NCBI RefSeq assembly: GCF_014334135.1 | Contig: NZ_CP060497.1 | Coordinates: 4,960,001-5,024,000 of the forward strand | Source of the DNA: Olivibacter sp. SDN3 | GTDB lineage: Bacteria; Bacteroidota; Bacteroidia; Sphingobacteriales; Sphingobacteriaceae | DNA length: 64,000 bases | Direction: 5' to 3' | Part shown: in pieces, positions 18,392 through 27,008 of the stretch | Numbering within the stretch: the first letter of the stretch is position 1 | Layout: the number at the start of each line of letters is the position of its first letter | Made by a program: the position numbers and the translations under genes | Notes under the pieces: generated by a model | The model's input: only the letters and a program-made list of their open reading frames with translations | The model's database searches: none | Told to the model about the DNA's origin: nothing

Positions 18392-19510
18392 ATGAATATT
18401 AATCGAATTATCACTTTGTGCTGCTTTTCCCCCATTGTGTGCATCTTCGCTAAATGCGCTTCACCGTCCAATAGCGCTGAAAAAGCACGCGACGATAGCA
18501 ATACTGCCGTTATTGAAACCTTTCAATTAACTAAGGGGCAATTAGTTTCTGTCATCCGGATACCCGGTGAGCTCATTGCCTATCAGCAAGTTGACATCTA
18601 TGCAAAAGTCAATAGTTTTGTAAAGCGGCTATATGTAGATGTTGGAAGTGAAGTGAAGGCCGGCCAATTATTAGCTGCTATGGAAGCTCCTGAGATTACT
18701 TCTCAGCTATCCGGGGCGGCGTCTCGTTTAAAATCTCAAGAGGCAGTTTATCTAGCCAGTAAAGCGACTTATGATCGTCTGCTGGAAACCAGCAAGACAC
18801 CCGGCACGGTATCACAAAATGATCTCGACCTGGCGTTGGCGAAACAAAACTCCGACCTTGCGCAATTCGAAGCTGCCAAAGCAGCATACAAGGAAGTGGA
18901 CGATAATAAGAATTATCTTGAAATAAGAGCCCCTTTCGCTGGAATAATTACTGGAAGAAATGTAAGTTCCGGAGCGTATGTGGGCCCATCGGGAAAAGGT
19001 TCAGAGCTACCAATATTTACTTTACAGGAACAAGATAAGCTGCGTCTGGTGGTGAGCGTACCAGAACTTTACTCTTCTTATCTCAAAAAACAGCATGAGG
19101 TAAGTTTTACTGTCAAAGCTCTTCCGCATAAACCCTTTACGGCAAAAGTTAACAGACTTGCCGGGGCGCTCGACACCCGTTTGCGTGCGCAACGCGTGGA
19201 AATGGATGTCAACAATACAGATAAACAATTATTACCAGGTATGATTACAGAGGTAGACATCCCACTTAACGGGCAAGATGAAACCTTTATAGTACCCTCT
19301 GAATCAATTCTGGAATCTACCATGGGAACGTATATCATTAAGGTTGAACATGATAGCACGAAGTGGGTACCTATAAAGTTAGGTCGTCAGACAGATGATA
19401 AAACTGAAATTTATGGCAACCTTAATGAAAATGAGCAAATGATTAAATTAGCCAGTGAAGAAATTCGAGATCAAAGCCCTGTTGCCGGAACGCTAAATAT
19501 AAGCCAATAA
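18392..19510 (+). CDS. RND efflux periplasmic adaptor (membrane fusion protein)
   Basis: 372-residue HlyD/AcrA-type adaptor, probably lipid-anchored through a cysteine near residue 22 (FAKC). It shows a barrel-sandwich hybrid (IYAKVNSFVKRLYVDVGSEVKAGQLLA and LEIRAPFAGIITGR halves) around a helical hairpin, then beta-barrel and membrane-proximal domains. It starts 11 bases after the permease and closes the three-gene pump operon. It connects the permease to the TolC-like duct. Placing the adaptor gene last, after the permease, is less common than adaptor-first order. Confidence 0.93.
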   Translation: MNINRIITLCCFSPIVCIFAKCASPSNSAEKARDDSNTAVIETFQLTKGQLVSVIRIPGELIAYQQVDIYAKVNSFVKRLYVDVGSEVKAGQLLAAMEAPEITSQLSGAASRLKSQEAVYLASKATYDRLLETSKTPGTVSQNDLDLALAKQNSDLAQFEAAKAAYKEVDDNKNYLEIRAPFAGIITGRNVSSGAYVGPSGKGSELPIFTLQEQDKLRLVVSVPELYSSYLKKQHEVSFTVKALPHKPFTAKVNRLAGALDTRLRAQRVEMDVNNTDKQLLPGMITEVDIPLNGQDETFIVPSESILESTMGTYIIKVEHDSTKWVPIKLGRQTDDKTEIYGNLNENEQMIKLASEEIRDQSPVAGTLNISQ

Positions 19511-19631
19511 CTCGATCTGTGTATTAGCTACCATAGGTGAGTGCATCATATATCTCCGTTCGCAAGCTCTTCTCCTACGCTAGAGGCCGATCCTGACTGT
19601 TTTTGCGTAACGTTAAGCTTTGACTTAAAAT

Positions 19632-19811
19632 TTATGAAAATCCCTTCGGATTTCTACTTGTCTTTGGAGCATCGTGTTTTCTTGGATGTTTACTATCCGA
19701 AAAACTCTCATCCCGGTCTTTAATAGCTTTTAATGCTGCAGCGGAGGGATTTGATTTACTCTCTGATTTTTTCATCTCGTTTTTTGACGCTTCTTTTTTA
19801 TCCTTATTCAT
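19632..19811 (-). CDS. Small Lys/Ser-rich hypothetical protein
   Basis: 59-residue, very hydrophilic and basic protein (MNKDKKEASKNEMKKSES at its start, then NPSAAALKAIKDRDESF). It has no membrane segment and no cysteine. The ATG at 19811 is preferred over an upstream TTG. It is convergent with the efflux adaptor gene. Small charged proteins of this kind are frequent in Sphingobacteriaceae, but I cannot name a family. It may also be a chance frame. Confidence 0.45.
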   Translation of the reverse strand: MNKDKKEASKNEMKKSESKSNPSAAALKAIKDRDESFSDSKHPRKHDAPKTSRNPKGFS

Positions 19812-19905
19812 AATCAAGATATTAATTATTTATAACCTATTTTCATTACTACTTTATAAAGCAAGTTTATTATACATAATAACAAGAAATCTCTCAATAT
19901 GTTTG

Positions 19906-20727
19906 TTAATATCTATTTAAGCTAGCATTGATGTCTGCCAACCTTACAGCTAGTTTATCAACCCCTTCGGTCTGAATACCAAACAGCCCGTTTAAAACCT
20001 GCAAGACCTCTTCTACGGATCGAAGTACTTGCGTTTCCTTCTTACCACTCAAGAAACGGATAGTTAGCACATTATCGTTCAAAGAGTAGCGAACCCCATC
20101 ATCGACTTTCGCTGCAATCAACTGTTTTCTAAAGTGAGAATTAGGATGGGTTGACACGTACCAGTTACCCACTTCATAATCAGCAGGGGCAGTTGGTTCT
20201 GTATCAAAATAATAGACGGGTCGCCACTCCTTTTCTATTAAAACTTGTTGTAAATAGATCTTTTCTTTCTTTATTATCCGAAAAATACCGTGTGGGGTCT
20301 CCTGCACGACATTGGGTGCCAAGAGCAAAGGCGCAGTTAATGTCATCACGCCAAAACCAACATCTACAACATATTGTTGTTCCTCGAGTAACACCAACAA
20401 TAACATATGTGTACGCGCCGTAATCACTGATGCGTCTATATTCCACGCTACTCGCCCCGAAAGACCCGTAACTTCAAAGCCCAATGCTGTGAGTGCCTCT
20501 TTCAGTAGCAAGTTTTGTTCAAAGCAATAACCTCCCCTACGTTGATATACCAGTTTCTTATTAACATCTTCGATCGCCAAGCTAACATTTTTCCCGGTCA
20601 ATGGATCCAAATTTTCAAAGGGAATATGTTTAGGATGCAAACGATGAATTGCCATCAACGATTCCAACGAAACGTCTGTGCGTCCACTATGGTGAATCCG
20701 TTCTAAGTATGCGTTAACATTCATCAT
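19906..20727 (-). CDS. Arylamine N-acetyltransferase
   Basis: 273-residue NAT-family enzyme that transfers acetyl from acetyl-CoA to arylamines and hydrazines. The catalytic triad is at the canonical positions: Cys68 in RRGGYCFEQN, His107 in RTHMLL and Asp122 in VVDVGFG. Length is normal. The start at 20727 is followed by a second Met one codon later; either may be used. It stands alone: the small Lys-rich gene is downstream and decayed gene fragments are upstream. Confidence 0.95.
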   Translation of the reverse strand: MMNVNAYLERIHHSGRTDVSLESLMAIHRLHPKHIPFENLDPLTGKNVSLAIEDVNKKLVYQRRGGYCFEQNLLLKEALTALGFEVTGLSGRVAWNIDASVITARTHMLLLVLLEEQQYVVDVGFGVMTLTAPLLLAPNVVQETPHGIFRIIKKEKIYLQQVLIEKEWRPVYYFDTEPTAPADYEVGNWYVSTHPNSHFRKQLIAAKVDDGVRYSLNDNVLTIRFLSGKKETQVLRSVEEVLQVLNGLFGIQTEGVDKLAVRLADINASLNRY

Positions 20728-20749
20728 AACGTATCTTTTATTTTTTAAT

Positions 20750-20884
20750 TTACTTGAGTACCACTCTAGCAGTGCGCCATTTGGCCCATTGACCGTTCAC
20801 AAAATCCAATTGCGATATCAATAAATTCTGCTCGGCCAGCAATATCGCTGTATAACAAGTATATGAACCGTAATTTAACAGTTT
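20750..20884 (-). pseudogene. Remnant of a TolC-family efflux gene (C-terminal end)
   Basis: On the - strand a 45-codon stop-free stretch ends in TAA at 20750 and reads LLNYGSYTCYTAILLAEQN followed by LLISQLDFVNGQWAKW. This matches the last helix of OEP/TolC proteins (pattern YGSxTYxxVLLAEQNLLxxQL). An in-frame stop lies directly upstream (20885-20887), and no signal sequence or second OEP repeat is present. Only the tail of a former gene is left. Confidence 0.55.
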
Positions 20885-20894
20885 TTATTGTAAT

Positions 20895-21318
20895 CTATGT
20901 TTTTTCCAATGTTTTTAACTGTCCGGTTCTTTCCCATTCTTGTTTCAAAGTTGTTTGATAGTTACAAAGTGCATCAGAAGCTTCCTTAACAGCTTGTGGC
21001 ACCAACTTTCTGAAACCTAAAAGTTCCCTTAGTTGCTCACGCTATGCGTAGGAGCATACGGCTGAATATCAAAATCATCAAGATTTATTTTACTTATTAA
21101 AAGCATTTTCCGGTATATGGTCCTGCGCGGATCTAATTAAGGCTTTATCAATCTGGATTCGCCTTCAAGCGATATTAGGAGCAGATGCAACTATAGAATG
21201 GATAGACCATACATTAACTGGAGTAAGAATATGTGCTGACAAGATCACTAACTGTAAGAAACGATATAAAAAAGATCTTCAATCGGGGAGACTGAAGATC
21301 TTTACTAACCAATTATAA
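20895..21318. other. Decayed, unassigned coding remnants
   Basis: Two stop-free stretches without start codons fill the rest of the gap before the AraC gene. One is on the - strand (20895-21041, ending LKQEWERTGQLKTLEKT). One is on the + strand (21052 to about 21318, containing GIWSCADLIKALSIWIRLQ). Neither is recognised. Together with the TolC remnant they suggest a region losing genes. The right end overlaps the second small RNA candidate. Confidence 0.3.
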
Positions 21319-21331
21319 ACCTAAATTATGA
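21268..21331 (-). ncRNA. Candidate small RNA, copy 2
   Basis: This is the second copy of the unit at 10890-10957. On the - strand it has the same leader of about 28 bases, then the hairpin at 21274-21300 with loop TCCCC, then six T residues (21268-21273). Compared with copy 1, the third pair of the stem changes from C-G to T-A and a C-A mismatch becomes T-A, which supports a selected structure. It starts just after the AraC gene's stop codon on the same strand, so the hairpin could alternatively serve as that gene's terminator. Confidence 0.55.
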
Positions 21332-21367
21332 TGAAACAAAGATAGTGTACTAAAAACACTAATACAA
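21332..21367 (-). promoter_or_regulatory. Promoter of candidate small RNA, copy 2
   Basis: As read on the - strand, TTG (21365-21367), 20 bases, then TATCTTTG (21337-21344). This fits the Bacteroidota sigma-A consensus fully. A TAGTGT/ACACTA inverted repeat overlaps the spacer, as in copy 1. Confidence 0.6.
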
Positions 21368-21403
21368 ATTTTAATTGTAATTTATTTGTAACCTTAAACC
21401 ATG

Positions 21404-22282
21404 CTAATTGGCTTTTTCGTTTACCTGAAGAAACCTATTACGATATGTTAATGGGCTTATTTTCTTCCTTTTCCTGAACGTTTTGTAAAAGCTAGACACA
21501 TCATTAAAACCACTTTCCAAGGCAATCTGAGCCACCGGCAAATCCGTATAAACTAATTGACGGGCAGCCAAATCGATTCTATAATCAATAACCATCTCCA
21601 TCAGTGTCTTGCGTGTTATACGTTTAAAATATTTGCAGAAAGCATGGGGGGTCATGTGGACTAAAGCAGCCACTTCATCTACAGACACCTTTTGAGTAAA
21701 ATGCTCAACGATGTATGCCGTCACACGATTAATTTTTTCTCTTTCAACTACCGCCATACTGTCGTAGGGATTCCCTTTTTCCAACACTACAAAATCTTCC
21801 CAAAAAGCTAGTTTATTTAAAATGGTAAGGAAAAGGCAAACCCTCTTTACGGGGCTTTGTTCATCCAGCAAGTCCAGCATTAAATGGTAAACTTCTTGAA
21901 CCCCACGACCTGTAAACTGTAACCCGTTTTTACTTAAGTCAAGCAGTCTGCTTACTGCTTTCATTTCTGGAATATCAAAAAAATTGGTGCCTAAAAAATC
22001 TTCTTTAAACTGGATTACTATGGAGCTCGCATTAATTTCCCCATTAACAACCTGTTCTGTTTTCCAGCAATGAGGTAAATTCTTACCTAATAGGACTAAA
22101 TCATCCTTATTATAGTCGTCCATCCGAGTGCCTACATACCTCTTGCCATAACCTTTAATAATAAAGGTCAGCTCAAATTCCGGATGATGATGATAAGGTG
22201 CTGAAAAATATTCTTCTTCAAAATGCCTAATCGTAAAAGAGGTATCTGCCATATTAGCAACTGATTCGAAGGTTGCTTTCAT
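21404..22282 (-). CDS. AraC-family transcriptional regulator
   Basis: 292-residue regulator with a cupin-type sensor domain at about 15-110 (HHHPEFELTFIIKGYG) and two C-terminal helix-turn-helix motifs at about 190-285 (VDEVAALVHMTPHAFCKYFK and LPVAQIALESGFNDVSSFYK, then PLTYRNRF). It is divergent from the glycoside hydrolase gene at 22436 with a shared 153-base intergenic region, which suggests that it controls that gene in response to a sugar. The effector is unknown. Confidence 0.94.
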   Translation of the reverse strand: MKATFESVANMADTSFTIRHFEEEYFSAPYHHHPEFELTFIIKGYGKRYVGTRMDDYNKDDLVLLGKNLPHCWKTEQVVNGEINASSIVIQFKEDFLGTNFFDIPEMKAVSRLLDLSKNGLQFTGRGVQEVYHLMLDLLDEQSPVKRVCLFLTILNKLAFWEDFVVLEKGNPYDSMAVVEREKINRVTAYIVEHFTQKVSVDEVAALVHMTPHAFCKYFKRITRKTLMEMVIDYRIDLAARQLVYTDLPVAQIALESGFNDVSSFYKTFRKRKKISPLTYRNRFLQVNEKAN

Positions 22283-22435
22283 TTGTAAAACTTGTTAAAA
22301 ACACTAATATATAGACAATATTAAGCTATTATCTCTAAAAATATCATCAAAAAACAATATTATCCAGTAAATAAACAATATTCCCCTTTTTTATCCATCA
22401 AATCGAGCGTTATTTTGAAATAAACAAAAGCAATT

Positions 22436-23578
22436 ATGCGTACAATGGTTCATACAAGGTCTGACAAACTATTTAACAAGATGCTAGCCATACTATTTGT
22501 ATTTTTAGTTACCGACTATTTAACAAGACCAGTTTTTGGGCAAGCACAACAAATACCTGCTAAACGCTGGACAAAAAAACAAGCTTGGGATTGGTACAAC
22601 AAGACTTCCTGGTATTGTGGATTCAATTATATTCCCGCATATGCTATCAATTACACTGCCATGTGGGATAAAACATCCTTTGATCCAAAAGCAATAGAGC
22701 GAGAGCTGGCGCTGGCAAAAAAAACAGGCATGAATGCCTTAAGAGCCGTTTTACAGTATGCTGTTTACGAAGAAGATCCGCAATATTTCTTAAACACTTT
22801 GAATACCTTTATGGACATATGCGCAAAGTATGATATTCAATTTATGCCTGCCTTATTTGATGATTGTTCTTTCGGAATTGAAAATGATCCTAAAACAGGT
22901 AAACAACCAGAACCGCTAATTGGGTGGTATGCTTGGGCTTGGTCGCCTAGTCCAGGACATAGTATGGTAACAGATACTAGCAGCTATCCAAAATTAGCAC
23001 AATACGTAAAAACCGTCATCAGTCACTTCAAGGACGATCAACGCATTATGTTATGGGACCTTTACAACGAACCGACAAATAGCGGGCTTGGCACAACCAC
23101 TTTACCTCTTCTCCAAAAAGTCATTATTTCAGCCCGTGAAGCAAACCCAAGTCAACCTATAAGTATTGGGGTATTTGATCAAAACGAGCGTCTCAACGAG
23201 ATTATACTTAACAATTCGGATATTATCACTTTTCATAACTATGGTAATCAGGAAAATCTGCAAAAGCAAATAGAAGAATTAAAGAAACATGGACGCCCAC
23301 TCATTAATACGGAATGGCTCAACAGGCCCACTGGCTCCACGATTGAAAATAATTTAGCAGTTTTTTTTGAAGAAGGGGTTGGGTGTATGCTTTGGGGTTT
23401 AGTAAATGGCAAAACACAAACGCATTTACCTTGGGGACATCGACCGGGTGATCCAGAACCAAGTGTTTGGCAGCACGATTTATACAATGGTAGTTTTAAA
23501 CCTTACCGCAAGGAAGAAGTGGCGTTGATCAAAGCATACATCAATCGAGCAATGGAGAAAAAGGCAAGTGAAAATTAG
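22436..23578 (+). CDS. Secreted glycoside hydrolase, GH5-like TIM barrel
   Basis: 380-residue clan GH-A type enzyme with an N-terminal signal/anchor (hydrophobic 15-35, cleavage near FGQA). The acid/base glutamate is Glu212 in WDLYNEPTN, and the probable nucleophile is Glu293 in INTEWLNR near the end of strand 7; both are where a retaining (beta/alpha)8 enzyme has them. Relatives are often labelled cellulase or 1,4-beta-xylanase, but the exact glycan is not determinable here. It is divergent from the AraC regulator. No SusCD pair is adjacent. Confidence 0.85.
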   Translation: MRTMVHTRSDKLFNKMLAILFVFLVTDYLTRPVFGQAQQIPAKRWTKKQAWDWYNKTSWYCGFNYIPAYAINYTAMWDKTSFDPKAIERELALAKKTGMNALRAVLQYAVYEEDPQYFLNTLNTFMDICAKYDIQFMPALFDDCSFGIENDPKTGKQPEPLIGWYAWAWSPSPGHSMVTDTSSYPKLAQYVKTVISHFKDDQRIMLWDLYNEPTNSGLGTTTLPLLQKVIISAREANPSQPISIGVFDQNERLNEIILNNSDIITFHNYGNQENLQKQIEELKKHGRPLINTEWLNRPTGSTIENNLAVFFEEGVGCMLWGLVNGKTQTHLPWGHRPGDPEPSVWQHDLYNGSFKPYRKEEVALIKAYINRAMEKKASEN

Positions 23579-23601
23579 GTTTAGATTGACTGTTGAATTA
23601 C

Positions 23602-23775
23602 TTAGTTGGCACTGTTACAACGAACGATACCATAAAAAGGATCGCTTTCTGTGGGTGTTGCAGTGCTACTAACAGAACTGCATACCCTAGAAAAATTGGC
23701 TTTACCGCCAACGATGTCACGCGATTCTTCAACAGTAATTTCTAATAAGTCTTCCGATTCCAATTGATTTTCCAT
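23602..23775 (-). CDS. Small peptide with double-glycine leader
   Basis: About 57 residues, ATG at 23773-23775. The N-terminal part MENQLESEDLLEITVEESRD followed by IVGG has the layout of a double-glycine leader cleaved by C39 peptidase transporters (acidic, L-x-x-I-x-x-E pattern, Gly23-Gly24). The core begins KANFSRVCSSVSSTATPTES and is Ser/Thr rich with one or two cysteines. The last dozen codons and the exact stop (about 23600) are less certain in my reading. No exporter or modification enzyme is adjacent. It could be a bacteriocin- or RiPP-like precursor. Confidence 0.5.
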   Translation of the reverse strand: MENQLESEDLLEITVEESRDIVGGKANFSRVCSSVSSTATPTESDPFYGIVRCNSAN

Positions 23776-24033
23776 TTTTACTTTATTTACTCTTTTACCT
23801 GCTCTTCAGGGTTTCGGTAATCCCTGGAAGCAAATATCTTTGATGAAATCTAATGTATCACCCCCCGAAATCAGCTATTTTCAATATCTTATCACCAGAC
23901 CTTTTTAAATAAAAGGGCAACCCAATTCTTTCTATCCTTATCAGCTTATTATCCAAATTGAAGCATAAATCACCATTGCGGTTGATATATAACTAAAGGA
24001 TATTTTTGATTAATCCCACAAAAGATGAGAACA

Positions 24034-24062
24034 AAAAAGCCTAGCTTTGGAGCCAGACTTTT
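24034..24062 (-). terminator. Terminator of proC
   Basis: An imperfect 10-base stem (AAAGTCTGGC with GCTAGGCTTT on the - strand, loop TCCAAA) is followed by a T run, 10 bases after the proC stop codon. Confidence 0.7.
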
Positions 24063-24072
24063 TCGTTTTGAT

Positions 24073-24903
24073 TTAGCCAATCGCCGTAGAGCTGGCAGCA
24101 AATTCCTTTCCCAATTCGGCGGCCCGTTTGAAAGCAGCATATGCAGCATCTTTTATCCTCTCCTTCACATGATTTTCTTCCATTGATTCGAGAGCTGCTT
24201 GTGTAGTACCTCCTTTTGAGGCCACCTTTCTCATCCATTCGTCAGGATTAAGGTCAGAAGAATTAAACAACTCAATAGCACCCAAAAAAGTTTGGCTAAC
24301 TAATAGTCGGGCATCTTTTGTTGAAAAACCCATCTTTAAAGCCGCTTCCATCATTGACTCCATAAAATAAAAAACATAAGCCGGTCCGCTACCCGATATA
24401 CCGGTGGAAGCATCAATTTGCTGTTCAGACTCCATTCCTATAGACCTACCCGTGGTATCTAACAAATTTTCTACTGTAGCGAGCTCCAATCGCGACACTT
24501 CGGCCGCCGCAGTGAAGGAAGTCATCCCCAACCCCACCAATGCTGGCAAATTTGGCATAGCACGCACGACCTTAGTTATACCTAATCCGTTTTTCATTGC
24601 CTCGATAGTAACACCTGCCATAATTGATATAAACAGCTGTTCATTACTCACCAGAGGATTCATTTGCTGCATAAGTTCAGCGGAGTGCACGGGCTTTACA
24701 GCTAGAAACACCACATCAGCTTGAGGGAGGCAATCTCCCAAACGATCATATACATCAAAAAGTTTTCGCTCCCGCAACTCATCGAGCTTAGTCTCACTCT
24801 TGTCGAAAATCATTAGATCCCCGTTATTTAAAAAATTAGATTTGGCAATAGCTTCTGCATAAGTTAGCCCCATGTTTCCACCTCCAATTACAAGTACTTT
24901 CAT
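24073..24903 (-). CDS. proC: Pyrroline-5-carboxylate reductase
   Basis: 276-residue cytoplasmic enzyme that reduces pyrroline-5-carboxylate to proline with NAD(P)H. The Rossmann motif is VLVIGGGNMGLTYAEAI at residues 3-19. Then come VVRAMPNLPALVGLG near 112 and the dimer/active-site region GISGSGPAYVFYFMESM near 165, with GGTTQAALESM near 228. Length and all signature segments are normal. It is transcribed alone and ends at a terminator hairpin. Confidence 0.96.
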   Translation of the reverse strand: MKVLVIGGGNMGLTYAEAIAKSNFLNNGDLMIFDKSETKLDELRERKLFDVYDRLGDCLPQADVVFLAVKPVHSAELMQQMNPLVSNEQLFISIMAGVTIEAMKNGLGITKVVRAMPNLPALVGLGMTSFTAAAEVSRLELATVENLLDTTGRSIGMESEQQIDASTGISGSGPAYVFYFMESMMEAALKMGFSTKDARLLVSQTFLGAIELFNSSDLNPDEWMRKVASKGGTTQAALESMEENHVKERIKDAAYAAFKRAAELGKEFAASSTAIG

Positions 24904-25256
24904 TATTTATTTATGTTTTTAATTCCCAGATATATTTTCCGGCTTTATCATTACTTGGCATAAATAGCACAAGCATCGTACTGTTACGCTATTTTTTGTC
25001 AAATTGTACCATTCTTCACATCCAAAATCAACAAATAATATAAATTCAGGTATGCGAACTAGCCCTATCTCCTTCAAATCGTGTACCAAGTACACGAATG
25101 TAAATATGACAGTCTAAAAAAAATAATTTCATCATTAAGTAAATCTGTCAGGTAACATCTATTGCTTTACCTTATCACTAAAGCACTTAAAAGGGTTATC
25201 AAACAAATGTTGGCAACTACTGTTATTAACGTAACTATTAACAAAACGGAGGAAAA
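24904..25256. other. Divergent intergenic region proC / csbD
   Basis: No gene is seen in 353 bases. A perfect 8-base inverted repeat TCGTGTAC-CAA-GTACACGA (25079-25097) is the one clear structure and may be an operator for either divergent gene. Confidence 0.5.
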
Positions 25257-25442
25257 ATGAGTAACTTAAAATTGAGAGGTTCTTGGAATGAATTAAAGGG
25301 CAAGGTTAAGCAAAAATGGGGAGAGTTAACAGATGATGACTTAACTTACGCAGATGGTAAAGAAGAAGAGTTGCTCGGAAAGCTACAGCAAAAAACCGGC
25401 AAGACGCGAGACGAGATTGTTGATTATCTCAACAGCCTATAA
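25257..25442 (+). CDS. CsbD-family stress-response protein
   Basis: 61-residue hydrophilic helical protein with the CsbD pattern: [20 protein letters not shown], then [20 protein letters not shown] and a final [12 protein letters not shown]. Family members accumulate under general stress (sigma-B regulon in Bacillus, phosphate or osmotic stress elsewhere). The molecular role is unknown. The ATG follows AACGGAGGAAAA, a real Shine-Dalgarno sequence that is rare among the neighbouring genes and hints at strong translation. Confidence 0.92.
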   Translation: MSNLKLRGSWNELKGKVKQKWGELTDDDLTYADGKEEELLGKLQQKTGKTRDEIVDYLNSL

Positions 25443-25458
25443 GATATTGGGCTGATTT

Positions 25459-25498
25459 AATGTGCAAGGGTCGTCCTTCTGGGCGCCTCTTGCACATT
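25459..25498 (+). terminator. Hairpin after csbD
   Basis: A 10-base perfect stem AATGTGCAAG/CTTGCACATT (25459-25468, 25489-25498) with additional inner G-C pairs starts 16 bases after the stop codon. There is no T run. Probable transcript end. The rest of 25499-25918 shows no gene. Confidence 0.6.
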
Positions 25499-25918
25499 AA
25501 CAAACATTTATCGAAAAGTAATATCAAAAAACCGGCAGACACCCGTTCTAAAAAGCATATCTAACTCAACCGATCTATAATTGGAAACCATCTTTACTCT
25601 TAACAAAAAATTGATACCTGAATATTGATTACATTCACGCTTTGTGACGTGTCATACTTAAAAGCAGCTACGACATCTGTTCATTTTGAACGAGCGATTT
25701 GATCTCATAAATATTGATTTAATAAGTACGGCCAATCGTCGGTAATTGTGTCTTTTCACTATGTTAAAGTTTTAACATTTTACACAGCCATTACCTGCCT
25801 CACCTGTATCAGAACTCCCAAGTCAAAAAGAAAGGTTTTCTTCGCCAAAGAAAAACTACAGCTGATATTGGCAATTTAAAATTTGCAATATAAATTTATA
25901 ACAGCTATTTTTATAACA

Positions 25919-26701
25919 ATGATAAAGATTTACCAAGTAGACGCATTTACCGATCAACTCTTCTCAGGCAATCCGGCTGCTGTGTGCCCGTTAAACCAAT
26001 GGTTGGAAGACGATATACTTCAACGTATCGCTGCGGAGAATAACCTATCAGAGACGGCATTTTATGTAAAGAAAGAAAATTACTATGACATTAGGTGGTT
26101 TACGCCAACTGTAGAGGTTGATCTATGTGGCCACGCAACTTTAGCCGCAGCTTATGTACTTTTCAATTTTGAAGGACATGCAGGAAACACTATTGCCTTT
26201 CACTCTTCTAGGAGTGGTTCTTTACCAATAACAAAATCAGGCGACTTTTTTTCACTTGATTTTCCTGTCGACACACTCGAACAACTACCTCTTGAAGAAA
26301 GCTTTCAGCATGCAATTGGCATCAGTCCAATAGAAGTATATAAAGGCAAAACAAATTACATGTTTATTTATCAAACAACTGAACAGATTTCAACCGCCAC
26401 ACCTAATCTCTATTACATACAATCTCTGAACGTGCGCGGCCTGATCATCACCTCCCAAGGGAAAGATGTTGACTTTGTCTCACGTTTTTTTGCGCCGCAG
26501 TCGGGAGTTGACGAAGACCCCGTTACCGGCTCTGCACACACCACATTAACGCCCTATTGGGCGCGACAACTTAGAAAGAAAAAACTGACAGCCATGCAAC
26601 TTTCCTCACGCATGGGTTTTCTCAAGTGCGAAAGCACTGGCGATAGAGTTAAAATATCAGGTAAAGCCAAACCGTTTCTTATTGGAGAGATTATGCTGTA
26701 A
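25919..26701 (+). CDS. PhzF-family isomerase-like protein
   Basis: 260 residues counted from the ATG at 25919; an upstream in-frame TTG at 25883 would add 12 non-family residues and is rejected. The fold is the two-lobed PhzF/diaminopimelate-epimerase type: YQVDAFTDQLFSGNPAAVC at the start, catalytic Glu45 in NNLSETAF, VDLCGHATLAAA near 70, and GVDEDPVTGSAHTTL near 197. PhzF itself isomerises a phenazine precursor, but no other phenazine gene is near, so a phenazine role is not implied. Substrate unknown. Confidence 0.9.
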   Translation: MIKIYQVDAFTDQLFSGNPAAVCPLNQWLEDDILQRIAAENNLSETAFYVKKENYYDIRWFTPTVEVDLCGHATLAAAYVLFNFEGHAGNTIAFHSSRSGSLPITKSGDFFSLDFPVDTLEQLPLEESFQHAIGISPIEVYKGKTNYMFIYQTTEQISTATPNLYYIQSLNVRGLIITSQGKDVDFVSRFFAPQSGVDEDPVTGSAHTTLTPYWARQLRKKKLTAMQLSSRMGFLKCESTGDRVKISGKAKPFLIGEIML

Positions 26702-27008
26702 TGTAAAATGCCATTTAAAAACTTTGATGTTAATGGCAACTTGGTTTGGTTAGATTGTGTAGACAATTATACGCATTCAGAAGTATAACTGGAATTAAAA
26801 ACATCTGACGTGACTTCTACCACTGACTGCCTGAATAGCAGAGAGATAAACACATGTGATAACTTAGAATAAATACCTGCTGACAAAACAGTGGATTATG
26901 GATCCTGCTGGTACGGTTTTTATTTTCAATAAGGAAAAAATGACTGTCGCTTTTGTTCTATTTTGAATTTTAGCACCTAGCTATCTTTACCAAAAAAATC
27001 TAAATGCC
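26702..27008. other. Intergenic region phzF-like / DUF1772
   Basis: No gene is seen in 307 bases. TATCTTTA lies about 20 bases before the next start codon and resembles a -7 element, but no TTG sits at the right distance. Confidence 0.4.

Noticed and set aside
25919-26701. Phenazine biosynthesis cluster
   Set aside because: Only the PhzF-like protein is present; this family is widespread without phenazine genes.
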